DNA of 64,000 nt, from the NCBI GenBank assembly GCA_017484095.1, contig JAFUTU010000042.1:1-64000 (forward strand), written 5' to 3'. The notes beneath the pieces are model-generated. The model ran no database searches. It worked only from the letters and a program-made list of their open reading frames with translations, and was not told where the DNA came from. Shown one piece after another: positions 17,617 to 26,638 of this stretch; the stretch's first letter is position 1; every line of letters begins with the position of its first letter. Origin of the DNA: Ruminococcus sp. GTDB taxonomy: Bacteria; Bacillota; Clostridia; Oscillospirales; Ruminococcaceae. The position numbers were made by a program, and so were the translations under genes.

Positions 17617-18933
17617 TCAGAGTTCCTCTATGACCTTATCAAGCTTTTCAAGACCTCTTTGTGCAAATGATTCATATTTCAGCTTTTTGTCTCTTATCCT
17701 TTCGCCGAGCTCAGGCAGTATGCCCATATTGCAGCCCATTGGCTGAAATGCTTCGACCGTCGGATCGCTCACATATGCTGCAAGTGAACCCAGCATCGTC
17801 TCCCTCGGCAGCGTAACAGCGCTCTTTCCCGAGAGCTTTCGCGCTAAGCTAAGCCCTGCAAAAATACCGCTTGCAGCCGACTCTATATACCCCTCAACTC
17901 CCGTTATCTGCCCTGCAAAACAGGTGAGCGGTCTTTCCCTCATCTCAAACTGAGGTGTCAGCAGCTTTGGAGAATTGATAAAGGTGTTCCTGTGCATAAC
18001 GCCATACCTGACGATCTCAGCATTCTCAAGCCCCGGTATAAGCGAGAACACCCTTTTCTGCTCGCCGAATTTCAGGTTTGTCTGAAATCCTACAAGATTA
18101 TACATCGTGCCCTCTGCGTTCTCGGCTCTCAGCTGTACCACAGCATATGGTCTTTTGTCTGTTCTCGGATCTCTGAGTCCAACAGGCTTCAGAGGTCCAA
18201 AGCGCATAGTGTCCTCACCCCTTTTGGCGAGAGCCTCTATCGGCATACAGCCCTCATAGACCTTAAACCCGATTTTTGAGAAATGCTCCCTGTCAAACTC
18301 GTGCAGCGGAGCAGACTCAGCGTTTATGAGCTCGCTGTAAAACCTCTCATATTCATCCTTATCCATAGGGCAGTTGATATAGTCAGCCTCGCCCCTGTCG
18401 TAACGGGATGCAAAAAACGCCTTATCCATATCAATGCTCTCGGCAGTCACTATCGGTGCAGCCGCATCGTGAAAGTACAGATACTCTCCGCAGATATTTT
18501 TTATACTCTCTGCCAGAGCATCACTTGTCAGCGGACCCGTTGCGATAACGCAAGCTCCCTCAGGGATCGCCGTTACCTCTTCACTTATCAGCTCGATGTT
18601 CGGCTCAGTCTTTATGATCTCAGTCACTGTGTCTGAAAACTTATACCTGTCTACCGCAAGAGCTCCGCCTGCGCTGACTCTTGACATCTGCGCTGCCTTC
18701 ATAGTGACGGAACCTAAACGGCGCATCTCTTCTTTGAGCATACCTGCCGCCGAGCCTATCCTCCCAGCCTTCAGCGAATTAGAGCACACCAGCTCAGCCA
18801 GGCCCTCATACTTATGCGCAGGAGAAAACTTCTTGGGCTTCATCTCAAACAGTCTTACCTGCACGCCGGCCTTTGCCAGCTGCATTGCAGCCTCACAGCC
18901 TGCAAGCCCTGCGCCGATAACGTCAGCTCTCAT
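17617..18933 (-). CDS. trmFO: FADH2-oxidising tRNA m5U54 methyltransferase TrmFO
   Basis: Methylates U54 in the tRNA T loop using methylenetetrahydrofolate and FADH2, the Firmicutes alternative to TrmA. The 438 residues start with the FAD-binding VIGAGLAGCEAAMQLAKAG, then LAELVCSNSLK, and have the C-terminal GQITGVEGYIESAASG and QPMGCNMGILP typical of the family. The start overlaps the topA end. GAGG lies ten bases before the ATG at 18933; a GTG one codon upstream has better spacing and is an equal candidate. Confidence 0.96.
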   Translation of the reverse strand: MRADVIGAGLAGCEAAMQLAKAGVQVRLFEMKPKKFSPAHKYEGLAELVCSNSLKAGRIGSAAGMLKEEMRRLGSVTMKAAQMSRVSAGGALAVDRYKFSDTVTEIIKTEPNIELISEEVTAIPEGACVIATGPLTSDALAESIKNICGEYLYFHDAAAPIVTAESIDMDKAFFASRYDRGEADYINCPMDKDEYERFYSELINAESAPLHEFDREHFSKIGFKVYEGCMPIEALAKRGEDTMRFGPLKPVGLRDPRTDKRPYAVVQLRAENAEGTMYNLVGFQTNLKFGEQKRVFSLIPGLENAEIVRYGVMHRNTFINSPKLLTPQFEMRERPLTCFAGQITGVEGYIESAASGIFAGLSLARKLSGKSAVTLPRETMLGSLAAYVSDPTVEAFQPMGCNMGILPELGERIRDKKLKYESFAQRGLEKLDKVIEEL

Positions 18934-21010
18934 CACTTAGTGACCTCTCATAACCGCAGTCCTGCTTATGACAGATAAGTATTCCGTTCTTGCCGCCCTT
19001 TCTGAACAAAGTCGAGCCGCACTTCGGACACTTCTCCTCGGTAGGTACATCCCACGTCATAAACGAGCAGTTCGGGTTGTCCTCACAGCCGTAATACTTT
19101 TTGCCCCTCTTTGATTTTTTGAGCAGCACTCTCTTTCCGCAGAACGGGCAGTTCCCGCCTGTTTCGGTAACTATCCTCTTAGTATTTCTGCAATCGGGAA
19201 ACCCCGAGCAAGCCATAAACTTGCCGAACTTCCCTATCTTTATGACCATAGGCTTTCCGCATACCTCGCAGACCTCGTCCGTTGCCTCATCAGGCACCCT
19301 TACGCGCTTGCCGTCCATATCCTCCTCTGCCTTTACAAGCTCTTTGTCGAACTCTCCGTAAAAGTCGTGCAGAGTTTTTGTCCAGCTTTTTTTGCCGCTT
19401 TCTATCGCATCGAGTGAATTCTCCATATTTGCAGTGAACTTCACATCAACTATCTTATCGAAGCATTTGCTCATAAGATCGTTAGTCACCTCTCCCAGAG
19501 AGGTCGGCTTCAATGATTTTCCCTCACGCTCAACATAGCTCCTGTTGAGGATAGTGGTGATAGTCGGCACATAGGTAGAGGGTCTGCCTATGCCGGTCTC
19601 TTCAAACGCTTTGACTAATGAAGCCTCGGTATATCTTGCAGGCGGCTGAGTAAAATGCTGATTGCCCGAAAGGTCGCGCAGCTTCAGCTCATCGCCCTTC
19701 TTTATATCGGGGATAACGTTCTTTTTCTCCTCATCATCGTTCTTTTCTTCATAAAGCACGGTAAATCCGTCAAATTTCACGGTATTTCCCGTTGCCCTGA
19801 AAATGCAGCCGTTAGCTTCAATATCAGCCGACACTGTATTTAGCAGGCAGTTAGACATCTGCGATGCTATGAACCTCTCCCAGATGAGCTTATAGAGCTT
19901 ATACTGGTCTGTTGTAACGCCGCTTGCCTTCACCTTATCGGGAGTAAGCTCAGGGTGTGTCGGTCTGATTGCTTCGTGAGCGTCCTGCGCGCTTCCCTTA
20001 GATCTGTATACCCTCGGCTTCTCGGGAATATACTTCTCACCGTAGTTTTTGTTTATAAATTCATATGCCGCAGCCCTTGCCTCATCGGATATCCTCTGGC
20101 TGTCAGTACGCATATATGTGATAAGACCAGTAGGTCCCATACCCTTTATCTCAACGCCCTCATAAAGCTCCTGAGCTGCCTTCATCGTTCTTCTTCCCTG
20201 AAAGCTCAGTCTCTTTGAAGCCTCCTGCTGAAGAGTAGAAGTTGTGAACGGTGCCGCAGGTGATTTTCTGTGAACGCTCTTTTTCACATTTGCGACCGTA
20301 TACTTTGCGCCCTCAAGCTTAGCGAGCACCACGTCGGTCTGCTCCTTGTCGGAAAGCTCAGCCTTTTCGCCGTCAACAAGTGCAAGCTTTGCCGAGAACA
20401 TCTTTCTCTCGCCGTGAGCAGAAAGCTTCGCATCTATCGACCAGTATTCCTGCGGCTTGAAGTTCCTTATCTCCTCTTCCCTGTCACAGATCATCTTCAC
20501 CGCAACAGACTGCACCCTTCCTGCCGAAAGACCTCTTCTGATCTTTCTCCACAGAAACGGAGAAAGCTTATAGCCAACTATCCTGTCAAGGATACGTCTC
20601 GTCTGCTGGGCGTTCACGAGGTTAAGGTCTATCTTTCTCGGGTGGCTCATTCCTGCCTTGATACCGCTTTCAGTGATCTCATTGAAAGTAACTCTGTTTT
20701 CCTCATTCATATCAAGATCAAGCAGCTGCGCCAGATGCCAGGAGATAGCCTCTCCCTCACGGTCAGGGTCTCCTGCAAGGTAAACGTGGTCAGCCTTTTT
20801 AGCCTTTTTCTTTATATCCTTTATCAGAGCTTCCTTGTCCTTGATGTTCACATACTGCGGAGCAAAGTCCTTCTCAATATCCACTCCGAGCTTTGATTTC
20901 GGCAGATCTCTAAGGTGCCCCATAGACGCTACCACATCATACTTTCCGCTCAGATATCTTTTTATCGTTCTCACCTTTGTGGGAGACTCAACTATAATAA
21001 GATCAGCCAT
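18923..21010 (-). CDS. topA: DNA topoisomerase I
   Basis: The type IA topoisomerase that relaxes negative supercoils. It has 695 residues: a Toprim domain from residue 3 (LIIVESPTKVRTIKRYL, with acidic residues in LAGDPDREGEAISWHL), the catalytic Tyr in GPTGLITYMRTDSQRIS, the FTQPPARYTEASLVKAFEE region, and three C-terminal four-Cys zinc fingers (CEVCGKP, CPFCGKR, CPKCGST). GGAGG precedes the ATG. dprA-topA-trmFO is a common Firmicutes order and is conserved here. Confidence 0.97.
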   Translation of the reverse strand: MADLIIVESPTKVRTIKRYLSGKYDVVASMGHLRDLPKSKLGVDIEKDFAPQYVNIKDKEALIKDIKKKAKKADHVYLAGDPDREGEAISWHLAQLLDLDMNEENRVTFNEITESGIKAGMSHPRKIDLNLVNAQQTRRILDRIVGYKLSPFLWRKIRRGLSAGRVQSVAVKMICDREEEIRNFKPQEYWSIDAKLSAHGERKMFSAKLALVDGEKAELSDKEQTDVVLAKLEGAKYTVANVKKSVHRKSPAAPFTTSTLQQEASKRLSFQGRRTMKAAQELYEGVEIKGMGPTGLITYMRTDSQRISDEARAAAYEFINKNYGEKYIPEKPRVYRSKGSAQDAHEAIRPTHPELTPDKVKASGVTTDQYKLYKLIWERFIASQMSNCLLNTVSADIEANGCIFRATGNTVKFDGFTVLYEEKNDDEEKKNVIPDIKKGDELKLRDLSGNQHFTQPPARYTEASLVKAFEETGIGRPSTYVPTITTILNRSYVEREGKSLKPTSLGEVTNDLMSKCFDKIVDVKFTANMENSLDAIESGKKSWTKTLHDFYGEFDKELVKAEEDMDGKRVRVPDEATDEVCEVCGKPMVIKIGKFGKFMACSGFPDCRNTKRIVTETGGNCPFCGKRVLLKKSKRGKKYYGCEDNPNCSFMTWDVPTEEKCPKCGSTLFRKGGKNGILICHKQDCGYERSLSDES

Positions 21011-21059
21011 GCCGATCCTCCTTCCAATGTATGAGCTTATACTGTTTATACAGCGTCGG

Positions 21060-22238
21060 TCAGCTCAGACCGTAATTTTTTCCTGCCTTGGAGACAACTA
21101 TACCTGCCATTTCAAGCTCGGTAAGCTCCATAAACACATCTGCAATGTCAGCCTGAAGCCTGACCGCAAGCTCGTCTACCAGCATATCTCCGCCGCCGAG
21201 AAGTTCGCATATTTTAGCCTGTATTTCAGACAGTCCCGAAACATCAACCTTTTTTGGCTCGCTTCTTTTCTTCTCGGTGTCCGTATGCTTTTTAGCTGCC
21301 GTGCCTCTCGGTCTGTCCTTCACGATATATTTATACTCACTTTCTTCAGTGCTATGAATAAGATCTCTCCTGCCCAGCACCGCAAGTATATCATCAGCAG
21401 AATTTACCGTCTTGCAGCCGTTTTTTATAAGCATCGCCTGTCCGCTGTATCTCTTGTCAAAAATATCTCTTGGCGGCACAACGAACACCTGTTTTCCCTG
21501 TGAAACTGCCTTGTCATAATTATCGAGCCCCTTGCTCGTCTCGGCGCACTGGATAAACAGCACCGCATCGGACATACCTACCATGATCCTGTTACGTTCG
21601 ATGAATGCCCTCATGCCCGCTTTGCACCCCGGGTAATACTCGGTTATCACAGCGCCCTTTTCACTGATCCGATCTATCAGCTCGCGCTCCTGCTCGCCCT
21701 GACACTCCTCAAACGCCTTGGAATACACCGCCGCTGCAATGTTCCCGTTTTCAACAGCGTTTTTAAGCACCAGCTGATCTATTCCCTTTGCCATGCCGGC
21801 AGCAGGCACAACGCCTTTCTTTGAGAGCTCGGCACAAAACTGAACACATACCTCCTGTGAGTATTCAGACGGTTCTCTCGCACCGACCACAGTCAGCACG
21901 TCATTATCGTTCAAAAAGTCAAGGTTACCTCTTGCGAACAACACCGCAGGCGGATTTGCCGTATCCAGCAGCCTTGCAGGGTAGCCCTCACTTCCATAAC
22001 AATATAATTTTGAGCCGCTCTCACATACAGCCTCATATACTTTTACCGTATCTGCAGAAGTAGTTCTGGCGGCACGCTCTCGTTCCTTGTCGCTCACACC
22101 TGCGACCCTGTTCTTTCTGAGCTCTCTGATAAACTCCTCAACGCCGCTGTAGTTTGCCGACAATTCCCACAACCTTCTGTTGGCAGGTCCGAACACCATA
22201 GTCACCCAGAGCCACATAAGCTGTTCATTTATCCTCAT
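21060..22238 (-). CDS. dprA: DNA-processing protein DprA
   Basis: Binds incoming single-stranded DNA in natural transformation and loads RecA. The 392 residues hold an N-terminal SAM-like helical region, the Rossmann core (LTVVGAREPSEYSQEV, AAGMAKGIDQLVLKNAV, ERNRIMVGMSDAVLFIQ, VFVVPPRDIF) and, after a Lys-rich linker around residues 300-325, a winged-helix domain. The core motif AAGMAKGID differs slightly from the usual SGLARGID. It overlaps the upstream methyltransferase gene by four bases. No other competence gene is in the window. Confidence 0.93.
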   Translation of the reverse strand: MRINEQLMWLWVTMVFGPANRRLWELSANYSGVEEFIRELRKNRVAGVSDKERERAARTTSADTVKVYEAVCESGSKLYCYGSEGYPARLLDTANPPAVLFARGNLDFLNDNDVLTVVGAREPSEYSQEVCVQFCAELSKKGVVPAAGMAKGIDQLVLKNAVENGNIAAAVYSKAFEECQGEQERELIDRISEKGAVITEYYPGCKAGMRAFIERNRIMVGMSDAVLFIQCAETSKGLDNYDKAVSQGKQVFVVPPRDIFDKRYSGQAMLIKNGCKTVNSADDILAVLGRRDLIHSTEESEYKYIVKDRPRGTAAKKHTDTEKKRSEPKKVDVSGLSEIQAKICELLGGGDMLVDELAVRLQADIADVFMELTELEMAGIVVSKAGKNYGLS

Positions 22239-23047
22239 AGCAGATCACCTCTGAGCATCTCCCACATGATGATACTTCCGGCCGAAGCCGCGTTAAGTGA
22301 CTCAGCATTTCCCTGCATCGTTATCGTTACCCTTCCGCTGCAAAGCGCTGCGTCCTCCTCAGACAAGCCCCTTGCCTCGTTGCCGATAACGACCGCGCAC
22401 TTCTCGCCGAAACAAAAACCGGGTACGCTCTCACCGTCTCTAACAATGGCAGCACAAGTCATAACGCCTCGCTCATCAAGTGCTTTTATCACAGCCGAAA
22501 AATCATTCTCGATGTAAAGCTCCAGTCTTGGCAGGCTTCCCATAGCGCTCCTGACCACCTTCGGGCTGTAAACATCAGCACATTCTTTGCTCATAACAGC
22601 TGCCTTTATGCCGACAGCGTCCGCAGTTCTCAGAAGTGTCCCGAGATTTCCCGGGTCCTTCACTGCATTCAGCACAAGTATCTTCGGCGTTCTTTCCGCA
22701 TCAATATCGGCAATGTCCCTCACCTGCCTTTTAGCAGTGATAAACACCCCCTGTGAGCTCTTTGTCTCACTCACTCTGGCAGCAAGCCCGTCAGCCAGCT
22801 CGAACCTCAGCTCCTCAGGAACAGCCTCAAACACCTCTCTCGGCACATAGCCGTTTTCCGAAAGCGCAGAGCTCTCGTAAAAAAACGCAGTTATCTCAAG
22901 CAGACCCTGCTCATAGCTCTTGACAGCATCAGAACAGTTTCTCAGACCCTCAATCACAAAGGCGCCCTCGCTTCTCCTGAAGCTGCTGCTTTTGTAAAGC
23001 CTTGCGAGCCTTTTCAGCCGCGGATTTTCTCTGCCCGAGATAAGCAT
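22235..23047 (-). CDS. SpoU/TrmH family RNA 2'-O-methyltransferase
   Basis: A 270-residue SPOUT methyltransferase with a short N-terminal substrate-binding domain (LISGRENPRLKRLARL) and the three knot motifs: NAVKDPGNLGTLLRTADAVG, VVIGNEARGLSEE and TITMQGNAESLNAASAGSII. The target is probably 23S rRNA or tRNA, but motifs alone do not fix it. It overlaps dprA and lies 150 bases downstream of the rplT terminator. Confidence 0.92.
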   Translation of the reverse strand: MLISGRENPRLKRLARLYKSSSFRRSEGAFVIEGLRNCSDAVKSYEQGLLEITAFFYESSALSENGYVPREVFEAVPEELRFELADGLAARVSETKSSQGVFITAKRQVRDIADIDAERTPKILVLNAVKDPGNLGTLLRTADAVGIKAAVMSKECADVYSPKVVRSAMGSLPRLELYIENDFSAVIKALDERGVMTCAAIVRDGESVPGFCFGEKCAVVIGNEARGLSEEDAALCSGRVTITMQGNAESLNAASAGSIIMWEMLRGDLL

Positions 23048-23161
23048 TTTTTCACCTCATCCGTCAAAATGATACCTTTATAAAGGCGCCATTTATTTTA
23101 CATAATTTTACAGATATGCCATGTTACGAGCCTGTCACAACAGGTCTGTAAAGACAACAAA

Positions 23162-23189
23162 ACACGCATGCTTATAAAAACCTGCGTGT
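23162..23189 (-). terminator. Terminator after rplT
   Basis: ACACGCA and TGCGTGT form a seven-base stem with a T-rich loop, followed by TTTTGTTGTCTTT on the minus strand, ten bases after the rplT stop. It closes the infC-rpmI-rplT unit. Confidence 0.85.
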
Positions 23190-23198
23190 CAGTTGTTA

Positions 23199-23552
23199 TT
23201 AAAGAGCAGCCTTTGCCTTCTCAACGATAGCAGTAAAGCCTGCAGGGTCGTTGATAGCGATCTCGGAGAGCATCTTTCTGTTGAGGTCGATGCCAGCCTT
23301 CTTGAGACCGTTCATAAACTGCGAGTAGTTGATACCGTTAAGCTTGCAGCCTGCCGATATTCTTGTGATCCAGAGTCTTCTGAAATCTCTCTTTCTCTGC
23401 TTTCTTCCGATGTATGCATACTGTCCTGACTTCATTACGGCCTGCTTAGCCATCTTGAAGTGCTTGCTCTTTGCGCCGAAATAGCCCTTTGCAAGCTTCA
23501 GAGTCTTGTTTCTCCTCTTACGAGTCATCATTGCTCCCTTTACACGAGCCAT
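23199..23552 (-). CDS. rplT: Large ribosomal subunit protein bL20
   Basis: The 117-residue, strongly basic bL20, needed early in 50S assembly. It starts [26 protein letters not shown] and contains [21 protein letters not shown] and [20 protein letters not shown], all highly conserved. It is the last gene of infC-rpmI-rplT. In Firmicutes bL20 is known to repress this operon through a leader RNA, a candidate for which is seen upstream of infC. Confidence 0.98.
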   Translation of the reverse strand: MARVKGAMMTRKRRNKTLKLAKGYFGAKSKHFKMAKQAVMKSGQYAYIGRKQRKRDFRRLWITRISAGCKLNGINYSQFMNGLKKAGIDLNRKMLSEIAINDPAGFTAIVEKAKAAL

Positions 23553-23600
23553 AGTTAATTACCTCCTGAAAAATATTGTTGAAATGTCCCTACAACTCGT

Positions 23601-23798
23601 TTATTTGTAAGGGATAAGAGCCTTTACGTTCTTGATGTTTGAATCATCAGCATAAGCTGCGCCCCTGAGGATCCTCTTACGCTTGTGGTCCTTCTGGGTG
23701 AGCCTGTGTCTCTTGTTGATGTGCTGGAATTTTACCTTTCCGCTGCCCGTTACCTTAAAACGCTTCTTGGCACCGGAATGTGTCTTGATCTTTGGCAT
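23601..23798 (-). CDS. rpmI: Large ribosomal subunit protein bL35
   Basis: 65 residues, with the family start MPKIKTHSGAKKRFKVTGSGKVK, the central HINKRHRLTQKDHKRKR and a short C-terminal KNVKALIPYK. The middle gene of the infC operon, preceded by AAGGAGG. The 107-base spacer to infC contains GC-rich hairpins. Confidence 0.98.
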   Translation of the reverse strand: MPKIKTHSGAKKRFKVTGSGKVKFQHINKRHRLTQKDHKRKRILRGAAYADDSNIKNVKALIPYK

Positions 23799-23906
23799 TT
23801 GATTTATCCTCCTTAAAAATTTCTAAGCTGACCGCACTGCCCCGCCTAAGCGGAGCCCCTGCCGACTGCACAGACAGTCTGCTTCGATTGCTCTAGCCTG
23901 CTCTGT
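23799..23906 (-). promoter_or_regulatory. Structured infC-rpmI spacer
   Basis: The spacer is GC-rich compared with other gaps and can form GCTCCGC-TTA-GGCGGGGC just upstream of rpmI, plus a small CAGAC-T-GTCTG inverted repeat further up. It could be a processing site or a second bL20-responsive structure. This is inference from pairing only. Confidence 0.35.
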
Positions 23907-24425
23907 TTACTTGTTTGGCTTCGGAGAAACGAACATCACTAAGCTTCGTCCCTCCATTTTGGACGGCTTGTCAACTACACCGACCTCGGAAACAGCCTCC
24001 TTGAATTTGTTCAGAAGCTCCTCACCGAACTGAGGATGAGCCACAGTTCTCTTGCGGAACCTTACCGACACCTTCAGCTTGTCTCCTCCGTTAAGGAATT
24101 TAACAGCCTGATTGACCTTTACGTTAAAATCATGAGTGTCTATCGTTGATGACATCCTGATCTCCTTGATGTCGATGACTCTCTGATTCTTTCTCGCTTC
24201 CTTTTCGCGTTTCGTCTGTTCAAAAATGTACTTGCCGTAATCCATTATGCGGCATACAGGCGGAGTCGCCTGCGGAGCGATCTTGACAAGGTCAAGGTCC
24301 TTTTCATACGCTATCTTGAGAGCCTCATCAGCACTCATGATGCCAAGCTGTTCCCCGTCAACGCCGATAACACGCAGCTGCTTGTCGCGGATATCTTCGT
24401 TGATCTCATGTTCCTTTTTGCTTAT
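23907..24425 (-). CDS. infC: Translation initiation factor IF-3, probable AUA start
   Basis: IF-3 keeps 30S subunits free and checks the start codon. The conserved frame runs upstream of the first ATG (24338): KKEHEINEDIRDKQLRVIGVDGEQLGI precedes MSADEAL, and IF-3 normally includes this N-terminal domain. No ATG, GTG or TTG occurs in frame there. The best start is ATA at 24425, seven bases after GGGGGTG, giving 172 residues. Rare start codons are the known basis of IF-3 autocontrol (AUU in E. coli). An ATC just before AACGAAGAT, with AAAGGA upstream, is the alternative. First gene of infC-rpmI-rplT. Confidence 0.93.
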   Translation of the reverse strand: MSKKEHEINEDIRDKQLRVIGVDGEQLGIMSADEALKIAYEKDLDLVKIAPQATPPVCRIMDYGKYIFEQTKREKEARKNQRVIDIKEIRMSSTIDTHDFNVKVNQAVKFLNGGDKLKVSVRFRKRTVAHPQFGEELLNKFKEAVSEVGVVDKPSKMEGRSLVMFVSPKPNK

Positions 24426-24590
24426 GACACAGCACCCCCATCGTTTGCTATAAATAAAAAACGGATACGCATAATGACCCGTACCCGCAATAACACCGCA
24501 AAAAAAGCGACAATATTGACCTCTTCACTGCATTACAGCATTGCTGCAAGCGCCTAAGGTGAGAACGGATCATGTTCTGCTTTGTTTTAC
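24426..24590 (-). promoter_or_regulatory. L20-leader-like attenuator region of infC
   Basis: The leader of about 165 bases between the infC promoter and the AUA start ends in an intrinsic terminator at 24461-24488. This layout matches the Firmicutes L20 leader, where bL20 binding causes premature termination of infC-rpmI-rplT. I cannot confirm the bL20-binding fold by eye, so the family assignment rests on position, length and the terminator. Confidence 0.7.
24461..24488 (-). terminator. Attenuator terminator before infC
   Basis: GCGGGTACG pairs with CGTATCCGT over about nine bases, with a ten-base loop, followed by TTTTTATTTATAG on the minus strand. It ends about 20 bases before the infC ribosome binding site, so it must be bypassed for infC to be expressed. 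Confidence 0.8.
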
Positions 24591-24596
24591 CAACGT

Positions 24597-24625
24597 ATTA
24601 TAACACATTCTTTTTGGTTTGTCAA
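24597..24625 (-). promoter_or_regulatory. Promoter of infC-rpmI-rplT
   Basis: A perfect consensus on the minus strand: TTGACA, 17 bases, TATAAT. Confidence 0.93.
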
Positions 24626-24650
24626 GCACTTTTTCGAGATATTTTTGTTA

Positions 24651-24693
24651 ACAGTTCAGAAACCATTTATTCACCAAATAGCTTCTGAACTGT
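24651..24693 (-). terminator. Long hairpin after pepF
   Basis: ACAGTTCAGAA and TTCTGAACTGT form an eleven-base perfect stem 18 bases after the pepF stop; the loop can pair further (ATTT with AAAT). There is no clean T tract on the minus side, so it may stabilise the 3' end rather than terminate alone. Confidence 0.5.
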
Positions 24694-24710
24694 CACTGTT
24701 TTTGACCTCA

Positions 24711-26510
24711 TCATTTCATGAGCTGTTTCATTTCCTCTATCAGCTCACCGAACATTTTCAGAGCGTCTGCTATCGGCTTCGTTGTGCCCATATCAACGCC
24801 TGCTCCCTTCAGCAGAGAGATCGGATCCTTTGAGCAGCCACCGCTGAGGAAGCCCATATAATCCTTAACAGCGCTTTCGCCCTCATTCAATATCCGCTGA
24901 GACAAGGCTATAGCCGCACTGTAGCCCGTAGCATACTGATAAACATAGTAGTCATAGTAAAAATGCGGTATACGCGCCCATTCAAGCTTTATCTCATCGT
25001 CCGGAACTATGCCGTCGCCAAAGTACAGCTTATTGAGCTCACCGTATATCTCAGACATATTCTCGGCAGTAAGCGGTTCTCCGTTCTGAGTCATCTCGTT
25101 TATTTTTAACTCGAACTCAGCGAACATAGTCTGTCTGTAAAGTGTCGTTCTGAACTGCTCCAGGAAATAATTTATTAGGTATGCTCTTTGTTTTTTATCC
25201 TCAGTATTCTTCAGCAGATACTGCATAAGCAGCGCCTCATTGCAGGTGGAGGCTACCTCAGCTACAAAGATAGAATAATCCGCATAGGCAACAGGCTGGG
25301 TCTTGTTCGACAGATATGAATGGACAGAATGACCCATCTCATGTATAAGAGTGAACATACAATTAAGAGTATCCTTGTGGTTAAGAAGGACATACGGATG
25401 TACTCTTGCGCCTGCCGAATAGGCTCCGCTGGTCTTACCCTCGTTCTCATACACGTCTATCCAGCGGTTTTGAAAGCCCTCACGGATTATTCTAAGATAA
25501 TCCTCTCCCATAGGCTCAAGAGCTTTGAGAACAGTCTCTTTAGCCTCCTCAAAGGTTATCTTCATATCCACATCAGACACCACAGGAACATACAGATCGT
25601 AAAAATGCAGTTCATCAACGCCGAGGAGCTCTTTTCTCAGCTTGACATAATCATACATATACTGCATATTCTCGTGTACAGCCTTTATCAGATTGGTATA
25701 TACCTCTGTAGGTATCTCATTGTTTTCAAGTGATGCCTCCAGAGCGCTGCTGTAATGCCGTGCCTTTGAATAGAAATTCACGGACTTTGTCTGAGCCGAC
25801 AGTGTAGCCGCAACAGTGTTCTTGAATTTATCATAGGTGTGGTACATCGCCTGAAAAGCATTTTTTCTAAGAACTCTGTCAGGAGACTTCATAAGAGGAA
25901 CATAGCTTCCGTCAGTGACCTGATGCTTAACTCCGTCCTTATCCTCAGCATCGGGATATCTGAGGTCAGCATCGGAGAACATAGAGAAAATGTTCTCGGG
26001 CGTTCTTCCAAGCTCACCCGAAAGAGCAAGTATTCTTTCCTCAGCTTCGGAAAGAATGTGCTTTCTCTGCTTTCTCATGCGATCAAAATTCAGCCTGTAA
26101 AGCTCCAGCTCAGGAACAGACTTATAAAAGCCCTCAAAGGTCTCATCATCAACAGACAGTATCTCAGGGGTGGCAAAGCTTGAAGCGGAATTGACCTCAG
26201 TATATACGCTCATCAGCTGACCTATAAGCCCCTGATAGAATGAGTTTGCAGTATCCTCATCCGAACGTCTCTGAGCATAGTTGCCCAAGCTGTCAGCAAG
26301 AATTGTCAGCTCATCGGTAAGGTTCTGAAATTCAAGCAGAGCTTTTGGGTCTGAACTGATCTTACCCTTGAAAGACGCTATCCTCTCAGGAAAAGCTTTC
26401 AGCCTTTCAAGATCCTCAGCCCATTTTTCATCACTCTCGTAAATATCTTCAAGCGCCCATTTATATTCCTCGGGCACCTCACTTCTCTTAGGAATTCTTT
26501 CTTCGTTCAT
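24711..26510 (-). CDS. pepF: Oligoendopeptidase F (M3B)
   Basis: A cytosolic zinc metallopeptidase that degrades oligopeptides. 599 residues, the family norm. The zinc motif is TLIHEMGHSVHSYLS (HExxH) with the downstream Glu in FVAEVASTCNEALL; the C-terminal half has HFYYDYYVYQYATG, typical of PepF. I chose MNEERIPKRSEV at 26510, with AAAGG upstream, over an in-frame start whose extra 30 residues would lie upstream of the transcription start predicted from TTTACT-17-TATACT. Confidence 0.95.
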   Translation of the reverse strand: MNEERIPKRSEVPEEYKWALEDIYESDEKWAEDLERLKAFPERIASFKGKISSDPKALLEFQNLTDELTILADSLGNYAQRRSDEDTANSFYQGLIGQLMSVYTEVNSASSFATPEILSVDDETFEGFYKSVPELELYRLNFDRMRKQRKHILSEAEERILALSGELGRTPENIFSMFSDADLRYPDAEDKDGVKHQVTDGSYVPLMKSPDRVLRKNAFQAMYHTYDKFKNTVAATLSAQTKSVNFYSKARHYSSALEASLENNEIPTEVYTNLIKAVHENMQYMYDYVKLRKELLGVDELHFYDLYVPVVSDVDMKITFEEAKETVLKALEPMGEDYLRIIREGFQNRWIDVYENEGKTSGAYSAGARVHPYVLLNHKDTLNCMFTLIHEMGHSVHSYLSNKTQPVAYADYSIFVAEVASTCNEALLMQYLLKNTEDKKQRAYLINYFLEQFRTTLYRQTMFAEFELKINEMTQNGEPLTAENMSEIYGELNKLYFGDGIVPDDEIKLEWARIPHFYYDYYVYQYATGYSAAIALSQRILNEGESAVKDYMGFLSGGCSKDPISLLKGAGVDMGTTKPIADALKMFGELIEEMKQLMK

Positions 26511-26558
26511 ATTATCGACCTTTCTATACGGGCGTGTGCCCGAAATATTATCGCTGTT

Positions 26559-26587
26559 AGTATACCACATTTTTCTCGAAAAGTAAA
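26559..26587 (-). promoter_or_regulatory. Promoter of pepF
   Basis: TTTACT-17-TATACT on the minus strand, about 50 bases before the pepF start and directly after a terminator of the upstream gene. Confidence 0.75.
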
Positions 26588-26603
26588 CCCACCTGAACAA
26601 AAA

Positions 26604-26630
26604 AACATCCCCTGATAACCAAGGGATGTT
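26604..26630 (-). terminator. Terminator after the WG-repeat lipoprotein gene
   Basis: An eight-base stem (AACATCCC with GGGATGTT) followed by seven T on the minus strand, just after the lipoprotein stop codon. Confidence 0.9.
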
Positions 26631-26638
26631 GATATCTT

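Noticed and set aside
26511-26600. N-terminal 30-residue extension of PepF
   Set aside because: It would begin upstream of the predicted transcription start and has no homology-like features or ribosome binding site.
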